Shown here: in pieces, positions 27,263 through 39,080 of the stretch | How positions within the stretch are numbered: the first letter of the stretch is position 1 | How the letters are laid out: each line of letters opens with the position of its first letter | Source of the DNA: Pholis gunnellus | Lineage: Eukaryota > Chordata > Actinopteri > Perciformes > Pholidae | DNA: 64,000 nt | Assembly (NCBI GenBank): GCA_910591455.2 | Contig: OU342816.1 | Span: forward strand, 16,973,138 to 17,037,137 | Reading direction: 5' to 3' | The notes under the pieces: generated by a model | Seen by the model: the letters and a program-made list of their open reading frames with translations, nothing else | Databases searched by the model: none | Told to the model about the DNA's origin: nothing | Translations under genes and position numbers: made by a program

Positions 27263-29851
27263 TGTGAAAATTAATTAAAAGCACTTTCCCGTGTTTGCAA
27301 CAGGCAAGCCCTCAAGCATGAGTGAACGCAATTTCATGAATTGCATATAAGCCTCCTTTCCCTTCAACTTTTGCCCCAAGGATCTAAATGAATGTGAGCT
27401 TTAAGTCAACACACCTGGTGAAATAAAAATGTGAACTTCCTGTGGAATCTACAACAGCATCAACCATTAGCGTGATAAATATGATGTTGGAGTGCCTTGA
27501 GGAGAGGTGCGCTATGATCAAAATACTCAAGAGCACTAATGGATGTTTAGACCATATTGTTGCTCCATTTGCTGCACTCTAGGCCACAGGGCAAAATGTA
27601 CATACAGTTTCAGTTTTGCTTGAAGCCAGAATTTCCAGTTGTCTCCACTTTTCCAGTTTCCTGGTTGTGCTGCTACATATGCCTATGCAGGTAATAATAC
27701 CTATTTGATCAAATATTGTGGGTTGTCTGCACGAGAGGCTTCATTTCTTACAGTACGTGTGTGTAAATAAACAAATAAAGAAATCTACAGAATGGAGGAA
27801 CAGTGGATTTATTCTTGCTTTGAACCCTGTAGAGGGCCCTATAGCACGCCCTGTTTGAAAATCATTGAACTATAAAAGCCCCGGCTGTATGTCACCAGAC
27901 ACACCAATCACTTTCTCTCCACTTAATTTAGTGTTGCTGTCTCCACAATGAGACATCCGGAGAAGAAACTAACATTTGGAACAACCCTGGACGATGGGCG
28001 TGGGTTCGGCCTCAGGGATTGATTCATTGATTTTCCTCAGCCCTTAGGCTAGCTTTGAGAGCCACTAGGTTTCAAGGGCTCTCATTACCGACATGAACAT
28101 GTAAAGCTGTTCACTTCTGCCTGAAGCTGTCTGAAGAAGAACCCTAAATTGAGCGCTGCAGTGAGGATGATGGATAGCCTTGTCGGGGATACAGATGGCT
28201 CCTGCAGGGGGTCCGGCTTCCCTTTGGGGTGAATCAGCTGGGCTGAAGACCACATGTTGACAGTTAGAACCTCTTTGCAGAGTAACATGAGGCACAACAC
28301 CATGAACATCTCTCAGATGCTGCAGTGGTACCACAGGATCAATACAGCAGCCGAGCGTAACACTAACAGCTCCAACATATGGTGTAATCCATTTGTAACT
28401 GCGCATCGTCATGTGAGACTCCCCTCTGGAAACTATTATCCCGACCAAACCTCCTCTTCTGTGCCATAACTATACGACTGTTATAAAATGATTTATCTGC
28501 ATTCGTAAATAATTGATAACTCATTTACAAATAGTTTGATCATATTAGCCGTTAAATAAATGTGTTAATAATGACTGTATACTTCGTTACAAACCATTAG
28601 AAGTAATAGTATATAAGCACACGTCTGTTCTAGCAAAGAATTTAAAAGGCTTATTCTACCCTACTTTTGGAGGGTTATTATTGGATGCATCAGGTCCAGC
28701 TATTACCACAGCAAAGAGAGACCAAGCAGGGCCAAGTCATACGGATGATGATGTCATCAGCTGCCCATGTCCGAGTCACACGGCCCCTATGTGAACATCG
28801 GTGTGCAGCTCAAAATGTTTGTCTGCGTGGACTATAATACGTACAGTAAGTGTGCCATGTGGGCAGAAGAAGATCACAAAATAGATGCTTGTTTCGAAGA
28901 GAGATTGTGCGAGGAGGTCCGCCGTTGCCCACATTTAAAGAAACCGTCAAACCCCTGGAAAAAAAAACCTTATGCTGCGTTAACACTTAATGGGATGGGG
29001 AAATGCACATGAGTGGAACACCAGACCAACGCATACCCAGTCCGCAGCTGCCCACGGTTGCGGAGCTTGGAAAATATGTCCGAGGCTTTAACGTACATGC
29101 AACTAATATACTTTAAATCAACAAATAATAAGAAATAACCCATAATTTGGTCAGGATAGACAAACTGCTTCCACCTGCTTCCTAGGAAGAACTGATGTAC
29201 TATGTCCAACCTTTGGAGTACATATGTAATGCCACATTTTTACAGTCCAGGGCAGCCACACATAAAACTGAGCAAGTGCAGGTTACAGTTGTGCAACAGA
29301 ATAGGAAGATCTACACTGTATGTCACTTTGACAAAGAGAGCAGGAGGGAAGTGGGTGATTGAGTGCACTGGGAGTGTGAGTGAGAGCTCAAGGGTCACAT
29401 GTCTTTGTGCCCTGCCCTTTGAATAGGCCTTGCCCTCCTGGTCCTGCTGGACCTGGCTCTCCTGTCGGCACAGGTATAGCTAATCAGAGACTGTGGCATT
29501 GGGTCCACGCAGCCAGCTCTGAATAAAACATAAAAAGTGTAATCAAGAGGGGGCATCTGTGGCTGTCTCGGGCTGCTGGTACCAACACTCCAGCTATTCA
29601 CCACATGTGTACTCATACTAATGACAAGCCTGAAAGGAGGCACAGGGCAACCTCTTTTCATAATCAAAGTGTTTTTATTCATGACATGTCTATTAATTAG
29701 TTTGGAATAGGCGGCACCGTGTGCTCAGGAGAATTTAAATTGGCTGAAGAGGATTTGCCCTTTCCCTGTTGAGCCAATGATTTCTTGGCAAGTCTTTATA
29801 ACCTGGGAGTAACAAAGAGGCGGAGAGGAAGAGACAAGGAGATAGAATGGG

Positions 29852-29853
<2 letters not shown>

Positions 29854-29887
<34 letters not shown>
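29854..29887. repeat. (CT)n microsatellite
   Basis: About 17 TC units. Confidence 0.95.
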
Positions 29888-29890
<3 letters not shown>

Positions 29891-30049
29891 GACTCATAGA
29901 GCCTATAAATCACTGGGGGCAGCAAAGCTGAAGCGTTTGTCCTTTAACATTGTATCTATGCGAGTTGTGTATATTAGTGAGAAGACACACAAACACAGTT
30001 GAATTGAAAAAAAGAATAACCCTCCCCAATATATGTAAAAAACATAATC

Positions 30050-30160
30050 TTAACCCTCTGAACCCAAGCAGTTTCGGGGCGTTTTTCAATCCTGTCACGT
30101 TTTTCTCTGTGTAGCCTTGATTTTCACTGCAATATATTTAAGTCCTGCACCTCTATGGTA
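30050..30160 (+). mobile_element. possible piggyBac-like MITE end
   Basis: The sequence TTAACCCTCTGAACCC begins with TTAA, the piggyBac target, and continues with a terminal sequence seen in fish non-autonomous piggyBac-like elements (CCCT, then TGAACCC, then a GTTTTTC stretch). I could not find the opposite inverted end within the next kilobase, so the element may be truncated or the match fortuitous. Confidence 0.35.
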
Positions 30161-30799
30161 ACAGCACAACCATGGCTAGGTGTAGACAGAACTAGAAAAT
30201 GTGTTGTGTGCGGTATAACAGAGTTATCATGCCGTAACACCCCCAAAATGTCTTTGATCATTTCTTTTACAAAAACTTGCCACAAAGATTGCCAAAACAA
30301 GTTGCCACAAGTGTAGCTTGGAAACAAAATTGGAGGCTCCACGTGCTATATATATTATTAAGCTATTCACATTTTGACAACCTCTACTTACAGCCTCTTC
30401 TTTCCTTTCCTCAACGCGTTGTGTTCAGCGGCCTGCAGTTCAGTTGAAGTTTTACTGAATCTTTGTCACGTGACTGTTGGTCTCAGCCGAATCAATCATG
30501 GCTTCCTAGTTGTGCTGAGTAGCGCAGAATTTAATGGTTTTTACAGGACCTGTTTAGAGTAAACGGTTTCTATCACAATTTTCATCGGAAAAGATCTGAA
30601 GGTTATCACAGTTTTAACAGCTTCTGGCTATGATAAACGGTGTAGTTTTGACGATTGTTAAAAGAAAACATGCTTTTCCATACCGCTGGCGGGTTTTGGG
30701 GTTGAGAGGTGCAATATATGGGATTCAAAGCATTACTAAAACAGCCCACAGCTACTTGCTATGTAAAGATATAGCCAGCTGGCTTGAGCTTTTAGTGCA

Positions 30800-31000
30800 T
30801 GTTTGTGCATGTTAGCGTGGCCCACTGGCTAGCTCATGGCCGCCACTTTGTACTGCACTCATACAGCTGATAATGCCGCCCGGACCGACGGTCAGGTAAA
30901 CACCCCCAGCTCTGTCTGCACTTTTGCCACAACTGCGATCCGCCGGCTCAGCCGTCGCCATGTTGAGAGCTGTTTAGAGCCAATAGAAATGCTTCCAAAC
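30800..31000. repeat. CpG-rich patch, probable interspersed repeat
   Basis: Within AT-rich intron, this patch has many CpGs (for example GCCGCCCGGACCGACGG and GCCGTCGCCATG). The abrupt change in composition suggests an inserted element rather than native intron. The family is not identified. It lies about 0.75 kb downstream of the possible piggyBac-like end and might belong to the same insertion. Confidence 0.4.
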
Positions 31001-32896
31001 CTGTTTACTGCATCTTTAAAAAAGGTAGTGTAACTTATAAATCAAATGCATTGGAAAAACCCTTTAAAACCTGTAGAAATGACTAACCATGACAATACAG
31101 GGTACCTTTAGCCAATGAGAGACATAGGCCTCTGAGCTATCGGTGATTGTGAAGGAGTGGATTAAGGGAGACTTTTTTATTTTCTCCAATAAAGGTATTG
31201 TGCAAATACCTAAATAGGATTGTTTGATGGGTATGACTTTGAATTAATTAAATGTCTTCTCTCATGGCTTAATCTCTATCCGCTATGTCATCCACAGAAA
31301 AGAAGCTGTTCTCCTGTCATTAAGGCTGTACCTCAACTTCTTTCCTAACTTCTGTGACAATACACCCTGACACAATAACATTTCTTATCTGCTTTCACTC
31401 AAACTGCGAATCAATAGCGCAGCACAATTTCAAAACCACAACAATGGGACCTCATAACCGACCTGTCTCTGGAGCAGTTAACAAACAGGCATGCAGTATT
31501 GACACTTGTCAAGGCGTAATCAGTAGTGATGTTTTAGTCATGGCGAGTGATGGAACAGGAGGCAGATTGTTTGCTAATTCTCATTTCACACACTCCCAAT
31601 GTGAAATCAGCCAGGCACACAGAGCAGCGGTTCCTCTACATGCACAATGGTCTGGCTCGCTGCGTAACACCAAATTATCTTTCCCCTGACTTAATTATTC
31701 ATTAGGCAAACATAATTAATTTAAGAAGCTTCCCTCACTGGAAGTGTTTCAAATAAAGGCCAGAAGAACATCTTTCTGCTTTATCATTAACTGAACACAG
31801 AACACAGCCAAGAAACCTGGAAGGGTTTATTTATTATAGTCGCCACTTGTGCCAACAGTTTAATTTTATTTTTTTTACACCGCTAAAAACTTGAGGCCTT
31901 GTGCAAAAAATACACTGCAACGTTTTCACTGGTTAAGCTGATACAGCTAGAAATACCTTCAAATATAAGCTCTTAAACTGCCCGTATTTTAATCCACATA
32001 ACATGAGCGAGGAACAGCACTGCCTACTCCACTTACTTTTGATTTTGAACCATTTTCTGTAACTATTTTCCAGTCCTTGCCTCCACACATCATTTAGCAG
32101 GCCCAATTTTGTCTCCCGGTATACTGACTGGGCCCCTCGGTGCTTGATGTGAGACCCAGACGGAAGGATTTTCTTCTGCGGCTCTTCTCAGCCAATCCAT
32201 CTCCCCTCCTACACGTTTACCACAAAACCACCCTAATTACACACACTGAGTACACAGGCACACACGCACAAACTTTGCCCTATCTTTCCCTTCCTTCCAA
32301 CAATCTTCCCCGACTCCAACGGAAGCGTCTCGGGGAGATGGCACAAGGCTTTGATCTGTCTTCTGCGTGATTCTGGGCTTTCAGATCAAGGGGTGGTTTG
32401 TCTTGGAGCTCACCAAATCCTCAGACAGCCCGAGACAAAGAGCAAACATGCTGAAGTGCCTTTCCAGATCCATTTGCGTAATGGCAGAGCTGTCTGCTAG
32501 TGTGTGTGTGTGTGTTCGTGCATTGACCCTTTTCTGTTGTACCCCCTTGTGCCACTCCATTCCAACAATCATTACAGGCTTCTTTGTGCGGTAGATTATT
32601 ACTATATACTCTATTTTTCTGCCTTGATGAGACGTCTAAATTGAAGGACTGAGGCTTCCCTACCACTGTTGTTCACCTCATTCCAAGTAAAGTTTCTTTG
32701 TTGAATTACTCCCTGCAAGCGAACGATCTTTACCCGTATTACCATGGAAACAACAAGATTTTCCTTCTCCGAGGATCTATTAAAAAGCTTCTATTCTGAG
32801 GATCTATTCACGAGTCAATGAAAAGGGTGAATATGACACCTCTGTGCTTCTTCTGTCAGTGTGCCTTTGTCAATAATTTGTTCAAGGCGCTCGCCA

Positions 32897-32913
32897 CCCC
32901 CCCCCCCCCCCCC
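32897..32913. repeat. poly-C tract (17 C)
   Basis: An unbroken C run; the complementary strand is G-rich and could form a quadruplex. Confidence 0.9.
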
Positions 32914-34224
32914 TCCCTGCAATCAACAAAGAAAAAAAAAGGATAATGTAGGGGAAAACATAAAAATAATAATAAAGAGGTGAAGAAGTGTTGTTTTTCT
33001 TTATATGCTATAGTATATTGGACACGCAAAGTGTTTCTTCGCAGGTTTACTCAGTGACTATGAGGATAAAATGCCAAACAACTCAACATCAAAGATGCTC
33101 GGTCCAACCAGTTAAGGAATTACAGCTCTTTTAGATATTGAACCATCATTCAGTTTAATGAACTTGTGTTTCAATAGCAACAAAATACAAAATTGGTCCG
33201 TTCATATATTTCACCATGCAAGAGAAAGCAATAAAAGGGGCAATATAATAAAGTCTGTGAAAAAACTATTTTCATAAGATCATGACAACAAGTAACTTTG
33301 TCGATACTATAGTTTCCTATAGAATACAGTATATTGCATTTTGCTAGTTGATGGTTATTGAGTTTCAAAACCTGTGACCATCTAACCCCTTTAGATCCTC
33401 ACAGTTTGCAAGTGGTGGCATGAAGAGGCAAATGCACGAGGAGAAAAAAAACCTTTAGAATCTGTTTGAATTTGTGCCTATAAGTGTGTCCCCATATTTG
33501 CTTTCATAATCAGTTTGGGCAGACTGGATTGTGCCGTGAAATGAAATGTGAGCTCGCAAATCCCATTGGATTATAGGGTGACAAATCCAGTTGGCTTGAA
33601 ACCTCTCTTTTATCTCTACTTTCATCTACAGTTGAGAGTAGTAAATGTGAAAAAGTCCATAGTTAAGTTTATCAGAGTTAGAAATGGGGGAGAGCACACT
33701 CACCGATGGCAAGCGAATGTCGAGATAGAGAGCGCATGTAACAGACAATGAAAGGGTGGGCTGCAGAATAAAATGACTCCAAAACCACAGCATGACGTTT
33801 AATCCAATTTGCTCGGCAGTTGGAGCTGTGTTAAAATCACATAGAGGTTTGTCCCCTATAAAAGCCATAGGGATGGCTATATACCATCCAAATGGGCAAT
33901 TCCACAACCCCAAAAGTAGAATTGCTAGACAATCTAACAAGAGGAAGACAGATTCAAAGAGAATCTATTGCAGCCTGAAGGACCGAATTAGAAATCAACA
34001 TGCCAGAGTAAAAACAGTTTTGACTGTGAGAAATGAAGCCCTCTTCTTTCTATATTTGTATCTTGAGATGTAGTTAAATACCCTGTGGAAGATCATTCAA
34101 GTTATCTTTATCTGAATTGTATTTACAGATTGGTTTTATCATGTTTATGCAGAATTTTGGAATAAGATAAGTATTAATATCTTGTCTCACATAATCCTGA
34201 CTAAGACAAAATGATAGATAGAGA

Positions 34225-34683
34225 CTAGATTTACAACCTTGTGGTTGTATGCCTCGGTCAACCAGTCATGTTGCAGTTTGCCAACACCTAATCATTTTAT
34301 TCTATTAGACATTTGTGTGAATTTGTCATAATTAGCATTATAAACAAAAACGTGTGAGGTTTAGACCACCAAATTGTTATCAGATCAACCTTGAGTGCAA
34401 GTGGATGTTTGTGCAAAATTGGAAGACATTAGCTCAAGGGGTTCCTGAGAAATTGCGCTCGCGATAGAGGGGCCTATATGAGGTCAGTGACCTTGACCTT
34501 TGGCCACAACAATCTACTCAGTTCATCCTCGAGTGCAAGTGGACATTTGTTGCCAAATCAAAGAAATTCCCCCCAGGCGTTCCTGAGAAGTTGTGTTCGT
34601 GGGAATGGAGAGACGGAGAGACGACAATCCGAAAACATAATGCCTGCGGCCAAGGCTGTTGCCGGCGCGGCGGCATTAAAAAT
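34225..34683 (+). repeat. teleost interspersed repeat with 138-bp tandem units
   Basis: Two related units follow one another, marked by GAGTGCAAGTGGA at 34393 and 34531, a period of 138 bp. Each unit also contains a GGTTCCTGAGAA-like block (GCGTTCCTGAGAA in the second). One end starts with a hairpin, ACAACC...GGTTGT (34233-34248). The other ends with a GC-rich hairpin, ATGCCTGCGGCC...GGCGCGGCGGCAT (about 34640-34676), followed by TAAAAA. I recognise this as a repeat family abundant in percomorph fish but cannot name its class with confidence. Confidence 0.75.
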
Positions 34684-37169
34684 ATAACAGACACGGAGCT
34701 TAAAATCGGATAAAGCTCCCTGGAAGTCAAACTTGTATTCTCTCCATGCAACTGAAACATTAAACAAACTATAGGCTGACTTACACTATAATGTTACTGA
34801 GAGCTGCCTCCTCCCTCCTGTCTCTGCGTTCCCTTTCATCACTACCTCAAATGTGCATCCACATTCGGAGCCGGGCCTCCTGGAGCGGCGCCAGGGAGCG
34901 TCCCTATAGCCTCTCAGCAGAAACAGCTTTGTCAAACTCAGTTAGCCGCCTCCGAGGGGGGAAAACACCTCTTTCCACAGTAATACTCCAACTATTCACA
35001 TCATGCCCTCGCCTCCGCCTCAACCACCTCATCAATCCGCACAGCAACAAAGGTAAACAGCCTCGCACCTTCCAAACAGAGGCCCGTGCTGCTTTGTTGA
35101 CACAGTGTATGTGCAAAGCGCCTGCACAGTGTGAGCGACTCGCAGGACAGACTGAGCTTCATTTACAGAAGGTAATTGCTCTGGAGCCAAGTGGTGCGCT
35201 TTTATAATGAGTTTTCTTTTTTTTTTTTGCAGCTTTGCTAGAACCTTGTCTGGATTTATTTACTCGCCAGATGAAGCTGCTTTGACAGGGGCATAAAACA
35301 AGTTCAGCTAAACAACACATCACTTTCAAGCAGGACCGGTCACTGACATCGGCAGGCTATATATCGACTGTCCTCCTTTATTGTGTACACCTAGGCATGA
35401 AATAAAATGACACTTGCCTTGTCACCATCTCTTAAGATGCGCTGAAAGAAACCACTGATGAATATTAACATTTTAGGGGGGTATGGTTATGAGCCCTGCT
35501 GTATCGCTCTCAGGCACTCTGGATAAAAGCTTCGACCAAGTGGTGTATCTAATGTTTTCCCTAATATAAATGGAAGGGGAGAAGATTCCCCGCTACTTTG
35601 CTTTCATTCCTCTCCCTGTCTCTGCAACTCTGCTCTCACTGTCGCACTCTCCTTGTCAAATTGTTTATAACCTGCTACGTTAGTCGAGCCGAGGCACAAT
35701 CCTCGCCTTGAAAACACAGGATATACCCTCACAGCTGTGATCTGCATTGAAGATGCTCTACTCCTCTCAATGTGAGATCTGCAACTTCGACGCTATGCTA
35801 TGGACACGTTCCTCAACCTTACCCTGAATGGGTAGAAAAAAGCAGAGAAACATGTTTTTTTTTTTTTTATTAAAGACGCTATGAAAAGAAAATTGGCATC
35901 ACCCAGCATGCGGAGATAATAAGAGAGAGACGCCGTGCACTGGAGAGTCTAACCCATTCATTGTTTCAACAGCTGTCCTCACATGTTGCAAATTCAGTTT
36001 TACTCATTTTGTCTTGATGAAAAAACGCAGGATGTAGCAGAACATTTCATTCACAATACAGAAATAGAAATTGAGAGAACTCAAGAAGCAAGACTGCTTT
36101 TGAAGGAGCATGGACAGCAGCATGAACAAAAAAACCAACCCTTTCCTGGAATATTTTCTCTCCAAGGCTTTTCCTGATAAACATCTGGCTTCTTTTGTTC
36201 CTGCAGAACAGACTCCTCTAAAAGCAACTAGAGATGTGTTTATGGAAAAGGGGAAAACGCAGGAGGCCAGCACATAGCTCATCTGCTAATGCAATTTTTT
36301 GTTCTGGTTGTAGATTTTTATTGCATATTTGTTTTTACATTGTGATGTAGCGTTTTTGTACGGACACCATGAAGAGTAGTTTCTCCCTTGGTAGTGACTA
36401 AAGGGAATTCCAGGTAAACAAAATAGGAAGCTAAAGTATTTCCTTGTCTAGTATTAAACCATATGGTAATACTAGGCGCACGTACGTATATGCATCGAGT
36501 ATATGCAATTCTTTGAAACGCAAGGCAGCACGGCATGGCACAATGCCTCAAAGCTAGTTGCATCTACATTCTGGTATTAATTGAGAGATGTTCTTGTTAT
36601 AACATTGGCCTCTGGCAGCCCATCATGTGCTTTCCGTGCTGCAGTAAAGAAACTGACCAATGATTGACCCAAAAATGTTGCGTTGACTTCAGCTGATCAT
36701 AGTTTTTTTTACCTCATTGGGTTGCATGATTAAAGATGGGTCCAGAGGAAGCTTAAGCTGTCATCAGTTTACCTCACTTATATAAATCAGTGATGTGATA
36801 AGCCATTATTCGTTAAATTTGACACAAAAATCAACATTAAGTCCGTTGATGCGTATTTAAAGTAATTAGCAGAGAATAGAATAATTGACGGTTCAGTTAG
36901 CAGACATTTCCACCAGAGGTTAAACTGATGTCATGGTGATGTCTGTGCCTACTGCCTTTCCTTCTTCCTCTGCTTCTGTCTCTTTCTGTGTCTATATATT
37001 TAGATTATATTATATGTTAATCATGTTATTGGGACAAAAATCAGTTCACACAGTTACACAAAAAGCTGGTCCCCACAAGGCAAACCACTACATTTTAGAG
37101 TTGGGAAAATATGCTAATTTCCTTTATGCAGTAAAGTTTACGAGAAGATCTGCTACTGTTTGGGTGGAT

Positions 37170-37320
37170 TTTTTACTTCTGACAGACCCAGGCTAGCGCT
37201 TAACCCTAGTTGCATGCTAACATAAGCTAACTATCTCTGGGCTGCAGCTTCACAGATAGCATACGGGCATAAGAGTGTTCTCAATTAAACCTCAGCAAGA
37301 AAGGGATTGTGGGGAATAAG
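37170..37320 (+). repeat. teleost interspersed repeat fragment
   Basis: The block GACAGACCCAGGCTAGCGC, then CTAACATAAGCTAAC, GGGCTGCAGCTTCA, GCATAAGAGTG and CAGCAAGAAAG matches in order a repeat very common in percomorph fish (GACAGAGCCAGGCTAGC..., CTAAGCTAAC..., GCTGTAGCTTCA...). It is diverged. The class is not asserted. Confidence 0.65.
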
Positions 37321-38879
37321 CAGACGGAGCAGACATTTCAACTTCAAGCTGTTACTCCTAACTTTAATGATGGCGCTGTTCAAGTGTCCCAGTAAACCAT
37401 GACAGTGTGACAGTGAGCCACAATGCACATTACCAGGACCCTTAAAACTGTAGCTATGATAGAATTTAGCCATCATTAATTGTATTATTACATGTGCTTT
37501 CCTACTGTGAAAAAAAGGCCTATAGCCGCACCAGTCCACCAGGCGTCGTTAGTGTGTCCCGCTGACCTGAACACCTGTGGCTCATCTCCTTATCGGCCTT
37601 TGTGACCAGCTGCCTGCAGATGCACCTCATTACAACCCATTTTTTGTCAGATCGCCTTGCTTTTCCCAGTTCCCTTGAAAGTTTCTGTCATATCAAGTGC
37701 CTACCTAACTTAGTCTCCTGCTTGGTGTCTGCAAAATTAGGTCCAAAAGCGTGTCAACTGCTTGTTACCCTTTTCTGGAGATTTTCTTTTTCTTGGTGGT
37801 GCAAGATGCAGTTGTGATTCCACAAAGCTGCAGAGTGATTTCGCCCTCTAGGCCTGATCCTACATATACTTACATCATTTGTACTGAATCATTTATGAAA
37901 AGGAATCTTACGACACCATATCAAATTGTTTTAATACGTTCACATAATATCTGGCTTCTGATATACTGCAGACGGTCCTTGTTTTTATTTATTTAAAAAA
38001 AAAGACAGCAATATTCTCTTCTTTTTTTTTACTAATATTTCTCTCAAACAAGCCACTTAACACTGTAACATCAGCCAAAAGGTTGGTTAATATTCTGAGG
38101 AGCTGACAGATCTATAGACAGTTGTAAATAATAATCTATGACAGTAAGGATAAGGATATTTTATTGTCATTCAAGATAATGTTGATAATGTCCAAAATTA
38201 AGTAATCAAAAAGAAGCTTGCATGGCTAAATTGTCTTACTGCAACAATGTTAACTTTATAATTTATTATGAGCACAATGAGCACAACGCAATAAGATTAC
38301 ATATTCTACATGAGCTGGATAATATTTGGATTTTCCCCAAAAGTAACATTTATGTTAGACTGTTGATCTTAACACGTCAACGTTGTATTCTCTTCCTGAA
38401 TACAGTTTACCGTGAACATACTGTGGTAAAGGTCCAATCTTTGGCAAGGATCATCCCTACGGCCAGAATCTCCTTTCTCTGTTTGCCTTCATAATTCAGA
38501 CGTAATCCATCCAAGCACACCCAGCCAGGCTTCATAGACTGAAAGCTCCTCCCCCAAGCTGCTGAGCAACATTCAAAAACTGGCTTCTTGGGTTAAATCA
38601 AATAAAATCAAAGTTAAATGAGAATTTTGTTCCTATATTTTTGAGATTGAGAGGCGAAAATGATAATATATTTATACAATTGAATTATATACTCTGCCCT
38701 ATGAATGTGTGGGCCTCTAAATACACACTTCAGACATCTTTTTCCATCCAATCATATTTGTCTCACATTGAAACCAAAATGACAGATATAAACCACAACC
38801 ATATAAATGCTATATGGACAGTAAGTCATGTTGTTTCTCAGATCTAGTGAGCTAGATATAGTTAAGCATGTCCACCATC

Positions 38880-39080
38880 ATATTAGTGTGTTAGCATACA
38901 AATACTGACTAATTTGTTGGAATGTAAATTACAGCTGAGGCTGATGGGAATGTCAGTTATGCCAGTTTGCTCATAAACCTGAAATTCAGGGGATCACAAA
39001 AGTCAGCAGTTTTCATCCTCTGGGGACCATGAATGTCTACTAAATCCAATGGCAATCTATCCAATAGATGTCAGCTTGTC
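38880..39080 (+). repeat. teleost interspersed repeat fragment
   Basis: Blocks in order are GTTAGCATACAAA, TACAGCTGAGG-like plus CTGATGGGAATGTCA, GGGGATCACAAAAGTCA, CATCCTCTGGGGACCATGAA, and CAATGGCAATCTATCCAATAG. This order is that of a widespread fish repeat remembered from many genomes. The usual continuation (TTGTTGAGATATTTC) is missing, so the copy is truncated or diverged there. Confidence 0.7.

Noticed and set aside
28065..28448. 127-codon minus-strand open frame
   Set aside because: No recognisable motif and overlapping open frames in other phases; not supported.
28480..28620. AT-rich block with ATTTACAAAT-type words, like a fish MITE
   Set aside because: No terminal repeats or target duplication could be defined.
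34791..35207. 138-codon plus-strand open frame beside the 34.2-kb repeat
   Set aside because: Starts about 110 bp after the repeat ends, with no recognisable domain or splice context, so chance is likely.
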